A stretch of DNA of 64,000 nt from Geitlerinema sp. PCC 7407 (GCF_000317045.1 NC_019703.1:1538501-1602500), one strand, 5' to 3'; shown: positions 34,349 through 44,794, counted from the stretch's first letter. Numbers and translations: made by a program. The notes: a model not told the origin generated them from the letters alone.

Positions 34349-36964
34349 ATGTCGCAGCTTTTGTTTGATGACAATAACGGTTACAAGTCCTTTGAGCTAC
34401 CGGGCGCTCGGCCCCACTACAATCCCGATCGCCCCGGTCAGGTGGAGCACATTTTTTTGGATCTAGTCCTCGATCTGCCCAATCGCAGCTACCAAGGCAC
34501 CTGCTCGATTCGCCTCAACCCCGTTCGCAGCAACCTGGAGTCTTTGACCCTGGACGCCGTTAATCTGGCGATCGACGCTGTGAAGATCGGCAAAACCAAG
34601 CAGGATTTTGACTACGACGGTGAGCAGCTGCACATCCGGCTCAGCAAGCCCACCCAGGCCGGCAAACCCATCACCCTGGCGATCGCCTATCGCGTGGAGC
34701 AGCCCCAGCGCGGCCTCTACTTCGTTGGCCCCGACAAGCACTATCCCCACAAGCCCACCCAGGTCTGGACCCAGGGCGAAGACGAAGACTCCCGCTTCTG
34801 GTTTCCCTGCTTCGACTATCCCGGCCAGCTCGCCACCTCCGAAATCCGGGTGCGCGTCCCCAAACCCTACCAGGCCATCTCCAACGGCACCTTACTGAGC
34901 GTCCAAGAAGACGGCGACGACAAGATTTTTCACTGGTCGCAGCAGGAGGTCCACCCCACCTATCTGATGACCCTGGCGGTGGGAGACTTCGCCGAAATCA
35001 GAGACGAATGGAACGGCAAGCCCGTCACCTACTACGTCGAGAAGGGCCGGGAAGAGGACGCGCGCCGGACCATGGGCAAAACGCCCCGCATGATCGAGTT
35101 TTTTAGCGAAAAGTACGGCTACCCCTATCCCTATCCCAAGTACGCCCAAGTCTGCGTCGATGACTTCATCTTCGGCGGCATGGAGAACACCTCCACTACC
35201 CTGCTGACCGATCGCTGCCTGATTGACGAGCGCGCCGCCCTCGACAACCGCGGCTCCGAAAGCCTGGTTGCCCACGAGCTCGCCCACCAGTGGTTTGGGG
35301 ATCTGGTGGTGATCAAGCACTGGTCCCACGCCTGGATCAAAGAGGGCATGGCCTCCTACAGCGAGGTGATGTGGACCGATGCTGAGTACGGCCCCGAGGA
35401 TGCGGCCTATTACCGGCTCAATGAAGCTCGCAGCTATCTGGCCGAGGACAGCTCCCGTTATCGTCGCCCCATCGTCACCCACGTGTATCGGGAGGCCATC
35501 GAGCTCTACGATCGCCACCTCTACGAAAAGGGCTCCTGCGTCTATCACATGATCCGCGCTGAGCTGGGAGATGAGCTGTTCTGGCGGGCCATTCACACCT
35601 TTGTCCAAGACAACGCTCACCGCACGGTGGAGACGGTGGACCTGCTGCGGGCGATCGACAAGGCCACTGGACGCAACCTGCTGTTCCTGTTTGATCAGTA
35701 CGTGTTCCGGGGCGGCCATCCAGACTACAAGGTAGCCTATAGCTGGGACGGCGACAGCAAGCTGGCCAAGATCACGGTGACCCAAACCCAGGCCAAGGAC
35801 GACGACACCAGCCCCCAGAGCGGCCTGTTTGATCTCAAGCTGCCGATCGCCTTTGGCTTTGTGAAGTCTTCGAGCCGTCGCAAAACCCCGGCCCAGCCGA
35901 CCTTCCAGACCTTTACGGTGCGGGTGCACGAGCGCGAGCAGGCTTTCTACTTCCCCCTGGCGGAAAAACCCAGCTTTGTCAGCTTTGATCAGGGAAACCA
36001 TTTCCTGAAGACGGTGCAGCTGGAGTATGGCCTGCCGGAGCTCAAGGCCCAGCTCCAGTATGACCCCGACCCGATTTCCCGCATTTATGCGGCGGAGGCG
36101 ATCGCCAAGAAGGGCGGCCTGGAGGCGGTGAAGGCCCTGAGCGAGGCGCTGAAGTCCGATCCATTCTGGGGCGTGCGGGCGGAGGTGGCCCACCAGCTCG
36201 GCGAAGTGAAGCTGGATCAGGCCTTTGAGGGGCTGCGCGCAGGGCTCAAGGATAGCGAGGCGCGCGTGCGTCGGGCCGTCGTGGAGGCCCTGGGCAAGAT
36301 CAAGACGGCGGAGAGCTACAAGGCACTCAAGCCTCTGGTCGAGAAGGGCGACCCCAGCTACTACGTGGAGTCGGCGGCGGCCCAGGCGATCGGGGCGATC
36401 GCCGCCGTCAACAGCGACGACGACAAGCCCAAGGCCGAAAAGGTCATCAAGCTGCTGAAGTCAGTGCTCAAGGAGCGGGCTGGCTGGAATGAAACTGTGC
36501 GATCGGGGGCGATCGCGGGCTTGAGCAAGCTCAAGACCTCCGAGGATGCCCTGACGGTGATCCTGGAGTACACGGCCCCTGGCGTACCCCAATCGCTGCG
36601 TCTTGCCTCCATTCGCGCCCTCGGCACCATCTCCAGCGGCCAAACCAAGCCGAACCTGGAGCGAATCTTGCAGCGCCTCGACGAGCTCGCTCGGGAGACC
36701 TTCTTCTTGACCCAGGTGGCCGTCGCCGTCGCCCTGGGCCAGATGGAAACCCCCAAGGCCATCGGCGTTCTGCGATCGCTGGCTGACCAGACCCCAGACG
36801 GCCGCGTGCGCCGCCTCGCCGAGGAGTCGATTCAGCGCGTGCAAAAGACCATCGGGTCCGACGCAGCGGTGAAGAAAATGCAAGAAGAGCTCGATCAGCT
36901 CAAGAAATCCAACCAAGAGCTGCGCAGCCGCCTAGAATCCCTCGAGGCCAAAGCCAACGCCTAA
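34349..36964 (+). CDS. M1-family aminopeptidase with HEAT-type C-terminal repeats
   Basis: An 871-residue zinc aminopeptidase removing N-terminal residues from peptides. Motifs: exopeptidase loop FGGMENTS, zinc site HELAHQWFGD with His309 and His313, and Glu332 in WIKEGMASYSE. The N-terminal saddle domain is present. From about 570 to 840 come HEAT/PBS-lyase-like repeats (for example YAAEAIAKKGGLEAVKALSE, VRRAVVEALGKI), then a coiled-coil tail. The usual PepN C-domain is thus replaced by recognisable HEAT repeats. No signal peptide. ATG at 34349 chosen; the upstream extension is Arg/Leu-rich and unconserved. Confidence 0.9.
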   Translation: MSQLLFDDNNGYKSFELPGARPHYNPDRPGQVEHIFLDLVLDLPNRSYQGTCSIRLNPVRSNLESLTLDAVNLAIDAVKIGKTKQDFDYDGEQLHIRLSKPTQAGKPITLAIAYRVEQPQRGLYFVGPDKHYPHKPTQVWTQGEDEDSRFWFPCFDYPGQLATSEIRVRVPKPYQAISNGTLLSVQEDGDDKIFHWSQQEVHPTYLMTLAVGDFAEIRDEWNGKPVTYYVEKGREEDARRTMGKTPRMIEFFSEKYGYPYPYPKYAQVCVDDFIFGGMENTSTTLLTDRCLIDERAALDNRGSESLVAHELAHQWFGDLVVIKHWSHAWIKEGMASYSEVMWTDAEYGPEDAAYYRLNEARSYLAEDSSRYRRPIVTHVYREAIELYDRHLYEKGSCVYHMIRAELGDELFWRAIHTFVQDNAHRTVETVDLLRAIDKATGRNLLFLFDQYVFRGGHPDYKVAYSWDGDSKLAKITVTQTQAKDDDTSPQSGLFDLKLPIAFGFVKSSSRRKTPAQPTFQTFTVRVHEREQAFYFPLAEKPSFVSFDQGNHFLKTVQLEYGLPELKAQLQYDPDPISRIYAAEAIAKKGGLEAVKALSEALKSDPFWGVRAEVAHQLGEVKLDQAFEGLRAGLKDSEARVRRAVVEALGKIKTAESYKALKPLVEKGDPSYYVESAAAQAIGAIAAVNSDDDKPKAEKVIKLLKSVLKERAGWNETVRSGAIAGLSKLKTSEDALTVILEYTAPGVPQSLRLASIRALGTISSGQTKPNLERILQRLDELARETFFLTQVAVAVALGQMETPKAIGVLRSLADQTPDGRVRRLAEESIQRVQKTIGSDAAVKKMQEELDQLKKSNQELRSRLESLEAKANA

Positions 36965-37000
36965 CTAGCATTACCGGCCTCACAACTCTCACAATCCAGC

Positions 37001-37046
37001 GGGCGATCGCCTCCAGCAGAACTGGCTCTGGGCGATCGCCCTTTTT
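37001..37046 (+). terminator. HIP1-based terminator of the aminopeptidase gene
   Basis: An 11-base stem whose arms both contain GCGATCGC (37001-37011 with 37031-37041), followed by five T. 37 bases after the stop. Confidence 0.8.
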
Positions 37047-37146
37047 CGTCCTGGCTGTGTGGGATACCGACTTATTAATGCTTTCGGTACAAAATAGTTA
37101 AAAAGATCGTTAGATTTTGTCGTCTTTTCTCGGAACCTAGCGCTGA

Positions 37147-37863
37147 ATGGTCTTAGAGCAAACTCAAAACATGACTCAAGCCCCCATGCAAATTCTTCAA
37201 GAAACACTGCAGATTCTGCCCAAAGAGCAAGCCATCGAGGCCTACAACTTTGGCGCAGCGGACTATGAAGCAGTGATGAACTACTACTGGTACATCGATC
37301 GCCAGCCCCTGATCGACTCGCTTCAGCTCCAGCCCGGCCAAAAAATCATCGAAGCCGCCGTCGGCACCGGCCTCAATCTGCCTGCCTACCCAGCGGGGGT
37401 CCACGTCACGGGCGTTGATTTGTCCGAAGGCATGCTGGCCGAAGCCCGCAAAAAGCAAGTCGCCGCCGACCTCACGCTCAAAATTGCTGACCTAACCAAC
37501 CTGGACCTGCCCGACAACGCCTTCGATGCGGCAGGCTCAGGCTTCACGCTGTGCGTCGTCACCGACCCCGTCCGCGTGATGCAGGAGATCCTGCGCGTCA
37601 CCAAGCCCGGCTCCCTCATCGCGATTTTGGATTACTGCATGTCCCGCGACCCAGACATCCAGAAGTGGCAGGCACTAATCGCCGACGGCACCTCCAAATT
37701 TGGCTTTCCCACCGGCAAAATCAAGTGGAACGCCCTCATGGACTACGACGAGCTGATCTACAACAGCAACTTGACCCTTGAGGTGATCAGCGACCAGCGC
37801 ACCGACAGCCCCAACCCCTTCCTCTGTAGCTGTCAGATCCTGGTGAAAAACACCAAAGCCTAG
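37147..37863 (+). CDS. Class I SAM-dependent methyltransferase
   Basis: A 238-residue Rossmann-fold methyltransferase of the UbiE/Methyltransf_11 type. Motif I is IIEAAVGTGLNLPAY (about 65-79), the acidic second-strand end is VTGVDLS, motif II-like LTNLDLPDNAFDAAGSGFTLCVV and the RVTKPGSLIAILDY strand are all present. The substrate is unknown; nearest types act on quinones, phospholipids or small molecules. Codon 1 is the ATG at 37147; an ATG at 37171 is also possible. An AT-rich promoter region precedes it and a bidirectional terminator follows. Confidence 0.85.
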   Translation: MVLEQTQNMTQAPMQILQETLQILPKEQAIEAYNFGAADYEAVMNYYWYIDRQPLIDSLQLQPGQKIIEAAVGTGLNLPAYPAGVHVTGVDLSEGMLAEARKKQVAADLTLKIADLTNLDLPDNAFDAAGSGFTLCVVTDPVRVMQEILRVTKPGSLIAILDYCMSRDPDIQKWQALIADGTSKFGFPTGKIKWNALMDYDELIYNSNLTLEVISDQRTDSPNPFLCSCQILVKNTKA

Positions 37864-37911
37864 CGCCGCACATCTTGCCTCCCCCGATTGAGATTGAGAC
37901 CCATAGAAAAT

Positions 37912-37948
37912 AAACGCGATCGCCTTTTCAGAGGGCGATCGCGTTTTT
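37912..37948. terminator. Bidirectional HIP1 terminator
   Basis: A 13-base perfect stem (37912-37924 with 37934-37946) including a HIP1 octamer, with A-rich left and T-rich right flanks. It sits between the convergent methyltransferase and UPF0182 genes and can serve both. Confidence 0.8.
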
Positions 37949-37968
37949 GTAGGAAAGCGGCCCCAGCC

Positions 37969-40900
37969 CTAGGGCGCTGCGGGAGAGAGGCCCGAGTCCG
38001 GGTCCTCGACCTCCCGCAAAATCGTCGGCAGGGGGCCATTCTCAGGCGCCGCGTCCGAGGCCGGAGTCGGGCCACCCTGGAAGATCGCGCGCAGGGCCTG
38101 ATCGAGGGTTTCAGCCATCGCAATGCGGTTTTCGTAGGCCACAATCACCCGGGCGAGGATCGGGAGGCTGTTCTCCTCGGCCTCCAGGTAGAGCGGCTCC
38201 ACGTACAGCAGCGACTGCTCGATGGGAATCACCAGCAGATTTCCCTGGATCGCCCGGGAGCCCTGGCGATTCCACAGCGAGATTTGCTGGGAAATCACCG
38301 GATCTTGGTTGATCCGAGCCTCGATCTGCTGCGGCCCGTAGACCAGGCGCTGCTTCGGGAACTGGTAGAGCAGCAGCCGCCCGTAGTTTTCGCCATCGGA
38401 GCGCCCCGCCAGCCACGCAATCAGGTTATTGCGGCCCGTCGGCGTGAAGGGATGGAGCACGATGAACTCTTCCTCGGAGGCCGTGGGCAGCTTGGTGATC
38501 AGGTAGTAGGCCTCCACTGAGCGCGCTTCCCCGCCGTAGATTTCGCTGGGCACCTCCCACTGGTCCTCCCGGTTATAGAAAACCTGGGGATCGGTCATGT
38601 GGTAAGCCAGCAGCCGCTCGGACTGCACCTCAAACAGGTCAATGGGATAGCGGATGTGGGTGCGCAGGGTCTCTGGCATCTCGCTCAGCGGGCGGAAGAA
38701 TTCTGGGAAGATGCGCTGCCAGGTCTGGATCAGGGGGTCATTGGGGTCGGCCACGTAGAAGACGATCGAGCCGTGGTAGGCGTCGATGACGGCCTTGACC
38801 GAGTTGCGAATGTAGTTGAAGTGATGGTCGCCGGGGTCTGAGTAAGGGTAGCGATCGCTCAGGGTATAGGCATCGACCATCCAGTACAGATAGTTTTGAT
38901 CCTCGGCCGAGGCGCGATCGCCCGGTGCATCGAGGCCCAGATCGGCATCGGCGACCACCAGGTAGGGATCTTGGTCGTAGCGCAGGAAAGGGGCGATCGC
39001 CCGAATGCGATCATCGATGTTGCGGCGAAACAGGACCCGCGTTTCCGGCTGGAAGTTGCGAGTCAAAACCATTTGCCAATTCTTCAGGTACTTGGCAAAC
39101 AGCAGCCGTCGCCAGCCGTCATTGAGGCGAATGCCGCCCCGTCCGTCATAGACGTTGTAGACATTTTCGTCACCGCTCGGGTAGTCCAGCTCTGGTGCCT
39201 TGGTGGGCGTCATCACCGTTGTATTGGTGAGCTGACCGTAGTAGATGCGGGGCTGACCGATGGGAATGCTGTCGCGAATATTCTCGCTGGAGGTCGCCAG
39301 GGTGCCCTCTCCCGAAGTAGGCGACTCCACGCCGATATCTTTGACAAAGTAGTCCGGCAAACCGCCGGGACCGGCGCGGTTTACGGGGCTGAGGGTGAAG
39401 CCGTAGCCGTGGGTGTAGACGAGGTGCTTGTTGATCCACGTCTGGGCCTGGTCGGGCACCGCGCTGTAGTCCAGCTCGCGCGCGGCGATGATCACCTGCT
39501 GGCGCTCCGGTTCGGTGCCGTTCTCCGGAATGATGTTGTAGCGATCGATGTCAGCGTCGGGAAAGCGGTAATAAAGCCGGATTTGCTGGAGCTGGCGATT
39601 GGTTTCTAGCAGGGGCCGGGTGTCCCACAGGCGGATATTGCGAATGGTGGAGGCATTGGCCTGAATGTCCTCATAGGAAAGGCTGCCCGACGGGTTGAAG
39701 GTTTCTGCGTCAATGCTGGCTAGGTCAAAGGCCTGCCGCGTAAAGGCGATGTTGTGCTCGATGTAGGGGCGCTCGCGCGCTAGCTCGTTGGGCTGGACCA
39801 CCAGCCGCTGAAGCATCGAGGGCAAGACCACGCTTCCGAGCACCATGACCGACGCGTACACGCCCAGAGACTGCCACAGCGATCGATGACTGGATGCCTC
39901 CTGATCAGACCAGTGGTAGGCGCGCCATAGCAGCCACAGCCCGATGCTCAGAGCGATCAGCGCCAAGAGGGTGCTGGCGGGCAGCTGGACGTTGGCGTTG
40001 GTGTAGCCCGCCCCGTAGGTGACGCCGAAACGCCCATAGAGCAGGCCATAGCGGCTCAGCCAGTGACTCCAGGCGATCGCCAGTAGCACTATGCCCCCCA
40101 GTCCGGTCAGATGTCGTCGCTGGGCGGGCACGAACCCCGGAAACCAGCCGGTGCTGAGGCTCTTGCCAGAGAGCAGGTAGACCAAGACCACGGAGAGAAA
40201 ACTGTAGAGGCTCAGGGCGACAGCCCAGTACTGGAGCAGCTCTCCTATGGGCAGCCCAAAGACGTAGAAGGCGATATCCCGGTGGAAGATGGGGTCGTCA
40301 ATGGCAAAGGGGGTGGCGTAGAGCCACTGCAGCAGCCGCGCCCACTGGCCCGACAGCACAAACCCCAGGGCGAAACTAAGGGCGATCGCCCCAGCGGTCA
40401 GGCTCAGGCGCGGCTTGATCAAGCAGAGCAGGGCGATCGCCCCGATGCTCAGCAGCGGCCACGAGGGCTCCAAACCCGATCGCCAAGTCGTCCAGAGCGT
40501 CTGAATTTGCAGTTGCTGGGGCAGCGGCATCATTTGTCCCGGCAGGCCCAGGGCGGGATGCCAGTAGGTCCGCGCCTCATAGCCGTAGTGCCACAGCAGT
40601 CCCCCCAGCGCGATGCCCAGGACCACCACAATCACCAGCAAGGGGCGCACGCCCAGCGCCCCGGGCCAGCGGGCCTTGGGCGTGCGCTCCATCGGTTTCC
40701 AGTTGGTGCCCTGGACCAGCGGCAGCTCTTCTGGGGCGCTGTGGTGCTGCCAGCGGTGGGCGATCGCCAAATTTCCCAGCAAAAACGTCAGCGACACCGC
40801 CAGCACAACCAGCCAAATGGCCCCGCGCACCCCCAGCTGGACCCAAAACGGCCCCAGAAATCCAACCTCTTGAAACCACAGGCTTTCGGCGACCAGATTC

Positions 40901-40980
40901 GCCACCACATCCAGCAGCACCCACAGCCCGAAGGCCCCCAGGGCGAACCAGCCTGTCTGCTTCCAAAACGGCGATCCCAT
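37969..40980 (-). CDS. UPF0182 family large membrane protein
   Basis: A 1003-residue protein of the UPF0182 family. The N-terminal 330 residues contain about seven membrane spans, beginning with FWKQTGWFALGAFGLWVLLD. The long C-terminal part is soluble and probably extracytoplasmic; family segments seen are RPYIEHNIAFTRQAFDL, NIRLWDTRPLLETNRQLQQI and YTHGYGFTLSPVN. Function is unknown across bacteria. The ATG at 40980 is used; an extended frame to 41160 would overlap the next gene's end and lacks conservation. The gene downstream (methyltransferase) is convergent. Confidence 0.92.
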   Translation of the reverse strand: MGSPFWKQTGWFALGAFGLWVLLDVVANLVAESLWFQEVGFLGPFWVQLGVRGAIWLVVLAVSLTFLLGNLAIAHRWQHHSAPEELPLVQGTNWKPMERTPKARWPGALGVRPLLVIVVVLGIALGGLLWHYGYEARTYWHPALGLPGQMMPLPQQLQIQTLWTTWRSGLEPSWPLLSIGAIALLCLIKPRLSLTAGAIALSFALGFVLSGQWARLLQWLYATPFAIDDPIFHRDIAFYVFGLPIGELLQYWAVALSLYSFLSVVLVYLLSGKSLSTGWFPGFVPAQRRHLTGLGGIVLLAIAWSHWLSRYGLLYGRFGVTYGAGYTNANVQLPASTLLALIALSIGLWLLWRAYHWSDQEASSHRSLWQSLGVYASVMVLGSVVLPSMLQRLVVQPNELARERPYIEHNIAFTRQAFDLASIDAETFNPSGSLSYEDIQANASTIRNIRLWDTRPLLETNRQLQQIRLYYRFPDADIDRYNIIPENGTEPERQQVIIAARELDYSAVPDQAQTWINKHLVYTHGYGFTLSPVNRAGPGGLPDYFVKDIGVESPTSGEGTLATSSENIRDSIPIGQPRIYYGQLTNTTVMTPTKAPELDYPSGDENVYNVYDGRGGIRLNDGWRRLLFAKYLKNWQMVLTRNFQPETRVLFRRNIDDRIRAIAPFLRYDQDPYLVVADADLGLDAPGDRASAEDQNYLYWMVDAYTLSDRYPYSDPGDHHFNYIRNSVKAVIDAYHGSIVFYVADPNDPLIQTWQRIFPEFFRPLSEMPETLRTHIRYPIDLFEVQSERLLAYHMTDPQVFYNREDQWEVPSEIYGGEARSVEAYYLITKLPTASEEEFIVLHPFTPTGRNNLIAWLAGRSDGENYGRLLLYQFPKQRLVYGPQQIEARINQDPVISQQISLWNRQGSRAIQGNLLVIPIEQSLLYVEPLYLEAEENSLPILARVIVAYENRIAMAETLDQALRAIFQGGPTPASDAAPENGPLPTILREVEDPDSGLSPAAP

Positions 40981-41056
40981 ACCCACGTCCGAATTTGTAC
41001 CCTTTGTACCCCCATTGTGCTGCCTAGAGCGCGTTCCTGGGCATTGTTTCCAGCTA

Positions 41057-42028
41057 TCAAGCCGGCGATTGGGCGTAGATGAGCAGCACCGAGCCCATGG
41101 GATTGAGATTCTCGACGTAGATGCGCCCGTTAAAGTAGAGCGCCGTCGAGAGGCCGCCATCTAGCAGCATGGCCTCCTGAATCGGTCCTAGGCTGAGCCG
41201 CTCCGAAATGCCCGCCAGCACCTCGTCAAACTGGTGAGGATAGAGCACCTGCTCCGGCGTCGTAGAACTGTTGACCAGCAAAATCACCTGGCCATTGGCC
41301 GCGATCGCCGCCATGGAGCGGTTGGTCTCTCGCCAGCAGGCCATCTCGCCGAGATCCTGGCAAATGTCGCGAAACTCCCCCTGGCGATAAAAGCGGCCAT
41401 TGCCCCCCACCGCATTGAATTGCAGCGCTGGATCGTCGCGGCGGCCCACCGCGATCGTCCCTTGCCGGGTCTCCGGCGGCCCCCCCGAAATCGCGAAGGA
41501 CGATCGCCGCTCCGCAAACGGCCCCGCATACTCGACGCCCCGCGACACGTTCAGGCCCTGGGGCGTATCGTCCACATCGATGTAGTCCCCGTTGATCGCG
41601 GCGATCGGCCACTGGCCCTCGAGCTGAGCATTTTCATCCTGCACCAGCTCCCGAAAGCGCTTGGGCACATACTCCCGCCGCAGGCTGCCATCGGGATTTT
41701 GGGCGTAGAGGGGGTGGGCGATTCCTAGGTTGACCTTGAAGTCCAGCTCTGGCGACCTGGGGTCAAACACGATCACGTGGTTCGCCCCGTCTTCTGCGAG
41801 CTGGCCAGCATTGTCCGTCCGGAAAAACTGAATGCCCGCAGGCAGGTCGCTCTCGGGGCGCTCTGGCCGCACCATCACAGGGAGCGGGGCCGAACTTGGG
41901 GAAGCAGCGACTTCTGGGGGCGGGTTGCCTGGAGTGGGAACAAACCGCTGCGTACAGCCCAGTCCCAGGGCGATCGCCAGCCCCACCAGCCCCGCCAGAA
42001 CCATTGCCCACCTGCGTCCACGTTGCAT
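41057..42028 (-). CDS. NAGPA-domain (phosphodiester glycosidase family) exported protein
   Basis: A 323-residue protein with an N-terminal signal sequence (AMVLAGLVGLAIALGLGC; the Cys at 25 may be a lipid site, though the lipobox is poor) and a low-complexity Pro/Ala/Ser linker. The rest is a NAGPA-type domain: AAINGDYIDVDD, the strand GQVILLVNSSTTP and the characteristic AMLLDGGLSTALYFNG near the C-terminus. Family members cleave phosphodiester-linked sugars or are linked to exopolysaccharide. Exact substrate unknown. ATG at 42028. Same direction as the UPF0182 gene, 76 bases apart. Confidence 0.82.
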   Translation of the reverse strand: MQRGRRWAMVLAGLVGLAIALGLGCTQRFVPTPGNPPPEVAASPSSAPLPVMVRPERPESDLPAGIQFFRTDNAGQLAEDGANHVIVFDPRSPELDFKVNLGIAHPLYAQNPDGSLRREYVPKRFRELVQDENAQLEGQWPIAAINGDYIDVDDTPQGLNVSRGVEYAGPFAERRSSFAISGGPPETRQGTIAVGRRDDPALQFNAVGGNGRFYRQGEFRDICQDLGEMACWRETNRSMAAIAANGQVILLVNSSTTPEQVLYPHQFDEVLAGISERLSLGPIQEAMLLDGGLSTALYFNGRIYVENLNPMGSVLLIYAQSPA

Positions 42029-42129
42029 AGCAATATCCCCCCTGACTTCGTGACCTGCCCAGCAGATGTTTTCTGCCCTAGCATGCCATCGATGTCAGAG
42101 GGGATTCTAGAGGCGCGATCGCCCCCCAG

Positions 42130-43416
42130 CTACGAGCTATACTGCTCGCTGCTATCGAGGTTGAACAGCAATTGCAGCGATTGCATGGCCTTGCGGCGGG
42201 CCTCGATGTCCTGCTGCGCCCGCAGCTGCACCATCGGATCGTGGAGAATCTTGTTCACGATGCCGCGCGTCAGGGCCTCGATCACCTCCTGGTGCTTGTC
42301 CGCAAACTCTGAGCCGAGGCGAGAGAGGGCTTTTTCGAGCTCCTGGGCGCGAATGGTCTCGATTTTGTCGCGCAGGCTGCTGATCACGGGCACGGTATCC
42401 AGCGATCGCCACCACACGTCAAACGCGTCCACCTCTTCATCAAGGAGCAGCTCAGCCTCCATGGCCATCTGGCGACGGCTCTCCTGGTTTTGGGCCACCA
42501 CGGCCTTGAGGTCGTCCACGTTATAGGCGTGAATCAGGGCCAGATCATTGACATTGGCGTGGACATTGCGCGGCACCGAAATATCGATCAAGGTGATGGT
42601 GCGCCCGGTCAGCACCGGCTCCAGGTTTTCTCGATGCAGAATGGGCTCTGTTGCCGACGTACTGGTAAACACCAGATCCGACTCACCCACCGCCGTCATC
42701 ATCTCGTCGAGGGGCCGCACCTCGATGTTGATCTCCTGGAACTGGCGAGCGAGCTCCTCAGCCCGTCCCAGAGAGCGGTTTAGCACGCAGATTTTGCAGG
42801 CTCCCTTCGAGATCAGGTGCTGCACCAGCAGGCGAGACATCTTGCCCGCTCCCACAATGGTCACCCGACACGAGTCCAGCATCTCCAGCTTCATCTGGGC
42901 CAGCTCGACCGCCGCCGAGCTGATGGACACAGCGCCTGTGCCAATGCTGGTCTCGGTCCGCACTCGCTTGCCCGCCGTGATGGCTTGCTTGAAGAGGCGA
43001 TTGAGCAGACGCCCGACCCCGTTGAACTGCTGACCCAGCTTGTGGGCTTGCTTGACCTGGGCCAGGATCTGGCCTTCGCCCAGGACGAGGCTGTCGAGGC
43101 CCGCAGACACCCGCATCAGGTGCATGACGGCGTCCTGGTGCAGCAGGATAAACAGGTGGGGCCGCAGCTGGTGCATGGGCAGCTTGCTGTGGTCGGCGAG
43201 AAACTGAATGACTTCGCGGACGCCTTGCTCGGTGTCGGAGGTCACGAAATAGAGCTCGAGGCGGTTGCAGGTGCTGAGGATCGCCACTTCTTCGATGTGG
43301 GGATAGCCGCACAGTTGGGCGATCGCAGATTCCACTTGAGGCTCAGGAATGCTCAGCTTTTCACGAACTTCGACGGGGGCCGTTTTGTGGCTCAGGCCCA
43401 CTACAACGATATTCAT
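42130..43416 (-). CDS. hemA: Glutamyl-tRNA reductase
   Basis: A 428-residue enzyme that reduces Glu-tRNA(Glu) to glutamate-1-semialdehyde with NADPH, the committed step of tetrapyrrole synthesis for chlorophyll, haem and bilins. It starts [20 protein letters not shown]; the catalytic Cys50 is in [10 protein letters not shown]. The tRNA/substrate helix SVILGEGQIL-type segment ([15 protein letters not shown]), NADPH loop [17 protein letters not shown] and the C-terminal dimerisation helix are present. Standard cyanobacterial length. ATG at 43416. The transcription unit appears separate from glpX, which has its own hairpin. Confidence 0.97.
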   Translation of the reverse strand: MNIVVVGLSHKTAPVEVREKLSIPEPQVESAIAQLCGYPHIEEVAILSTCNRLELYFVTSDTEQGVREVIQFLADHSKLPMHQLRPHLFILLHQDAVMHLMRVSAGLDSLVLGEGQILAQVKQAHKLGQQFNGVGRLLNRLFKQAITAGKRVRTETSIGTGAVSISSAAVELAQMKLEMLDSCRVTIVGAGKMSRLLVQHLISKGACKICVLNRSLGRAEELARQFQEINIEVRPLDEMMTAVGESDLVFTSTSATEPILHRENLEPVLTGRTITLIDISVPRNVHANVNDLALIHAYNVDDLKAVVAQNQESRRQMAMEAELLLDEEVDAFDVWWRSLDTVPVISSLRDKIETIRAQELEKALSRLGSEFADKHQEVIEALTRGIVNKILHDPMVQLRAQQDIEARRKAMQSLQLLFNLDSSEQYSS

Positions 43417-43756
43417 GTCTCCTCCCTAACGTGTTCTTCCCAACTACCCCCAATGCGGGACGGCTGGTTTTGCCAGTGCCAACTCAGCCGCGATCGCGGG
43501 CAGTCTCAGGTTTTATGCAAGTTATATGAATGGTTAACGGTGACCCAAGCCACCGAGACGATGCCTAAGAGATCGAATCCCTCTCCCGAGAACTCCCAAT
43601 AAACGAATTTACGGGCGTTTCAGACATCCTCTACTGCGAAGCCCTCTCCTGGCAAGCCGGGGGCGTCGCTCTAAACTCTGTAAAACTTAGGATCTCAAGC
43701 AGGTGCGGGAAAGCGGGCTGGCCGCCCCAAAACTGAGTTGGCCAGCCCCCCAAGGT
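43417..43756. other. hemA upstream region
   Basis: A 340-base gap between two leftward genes. It should contain the hemA promoter on the left side and holds the glpX terminator hairpin on the right. No coding frame is credible. I examined a TCGAATCCC stretch near 43570 as a possible tRNA arm and rejected it. Confidence 0.45.
43715..43748 (-). terminator. Hairpin after glpX
   Basis: A 9-base stem (43715-43723 with 43740-43748) and 16-base loop, starting 9 bases past the glpX stop. No T-run. Confidence 0.45.
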
Positions 43757-44794
43757 CTATCGCAGTTGGAGAGACTGGGGCTCATCAAACATGTGGATGG
43801 TATCGACGAAGCGCGCAGTTTTGGACTGGCTGGAGATGACCAGAGACTGGGTCCGAGCGCCGCCGTGGAAGAAGCGCACGCCGTCCATCAGGGTGCCGGG
43901 GGTGATACCGCAAGCGGCAAACAGGACCGTTTCACCCGAAGCGAGCTCATCAGCGTTGTAAACGCGATCGGCATCTTCGATGCCCATTTCCTTCAGACGA
44001 GCCAGGTTGCCTTCCTTGCTCTCGCCGATCAGGCCGGTCTTGACGACTTCGGGATCGTAAATCAGCTGGCCCTGGAAGTGACCGCCCAAGCAGCGCATTG
44101 CGGCGGCGGAGATGACGCCCTCGGGAGCAGCACCGATACCCATCAGCGCGTGGACGTTGGTGCCGGAGAAGGCGCAGGAGATAGCAGCGGACACGTCACC
44201 GTCGGAGATCAGGCGCACTCGAGCACCCGCTTCGCGGATTTCCTTGATCAGGTCGATGTGGCGATCGCGCTTCATGACCACAACCACCAGCTCTTCGATA
44301 GAGCGGTTGAGGCACTGAGACAGAATCTTCAGGTTTTCGGTGGCCGACTTGTTGATGTCAACATGGCCCCGGGCTGCTGCAGGCGCTGCCAGCTTCTTCA
44401 TGTAGAAGTCGGGAGCTGCGAACAGACCGCCCCGCTCGGAAATCGCCAGCACCGCCATAGAACCGTTTTGGCCATAGGCCACCAGGTTGGTCCCTTCGCA
44501 AGGGTCAACAGCGATGTCGATCTCGAGCAGCTCGTCGGGGTTGCAGTAGTTACGAGCATCCGGCTGGGTGCAGATGCCCACTTCCTCGCCGATGTAGAGC
44601 ATGGGAGCGTCGTCCCGCTCGCCTTCGCCGATTACGATGCGGCCCCGCATGTGGATGCGGTTCATGCGCTCACGCATGGCTTCCACAGCAACCTGGTCTG
44701 CCGTGTTCTTTTCGCCTTTCCCCATCCAGCGAGAAGACGCGATCGCGGCTTGCTCAACCACTTCAATGATTTCTAAACCGAGCGTACTTTCCAC
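43757..44794 (-). CDS. glpX: Class II fructose-1,6-/sedoheptulose-1,7-bisphosphatase
   Basis: A 345-residue GlpX-type bisphosphatase. In cyanobacteria this form hydrolyses both fructose-1,6- and sedoheptulose-1,7-bisphosphate and is the main Calvin cycle phosphatase. Motifs include [33 protein letters not shown] with metal-binding acidic residues, and [17 protein letters not shown]. Length and N-terminus agree with known cyanobacterial orthologues. Translation starts with GTG at 44794. A redox-active role is suggested by the family's Cys residues; I did not verify which are regulatory. Confidence 0.96.
   Translation of the reverse strand: MESTLGLEIIEVVEQAAIASSRWMGKGEKNTADQVAVEAMRERMNRIHMRGRIVIGEGERDDAPMLYIGEEVGICTQPDARNYCNPDELLEIDIAVDPCEGTNLVAYGQNGSMAVLAISERGGLFAAPDFYMKKLAAPAAARGHVDINKSATENLKILSQCLNRSIEELVVVVMKRDRHIDLIKEIREAGARVRLISDGDVSAAISCAFSGTNVHALMGIGAAPEGVISAAAMRCLGGHFQGQLIYDPEVVKTGLIGESKEGNLARLKEMGIEDADRVYNADELASGETVLFAACGITPGTLMDGVRFFHGGARTQSLVISSQSKTARFVDTIHMFDEPQSLQLR

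Noticed and set aside
34892-36193. 433-codon minus-strand open frame opposite the aminopeptidase
   Set aside because: It overlaps the catalytic region of a clear M1 enzyme and its translation has no known motif; it is a shadow.
37969-41160. 180-base longer version of the UPF0182 gene
   Set aside because: The additional 60 residues overlap the neighbouring NAGPA gene and lack conserved character; the ATG at 40980 precedes the first helix.
43540-43610. Possible tRNA T-arm (TCGAATCCC)
   Set aside because: No anticodon, D-arm or acceptor pairing could be built on either strand.
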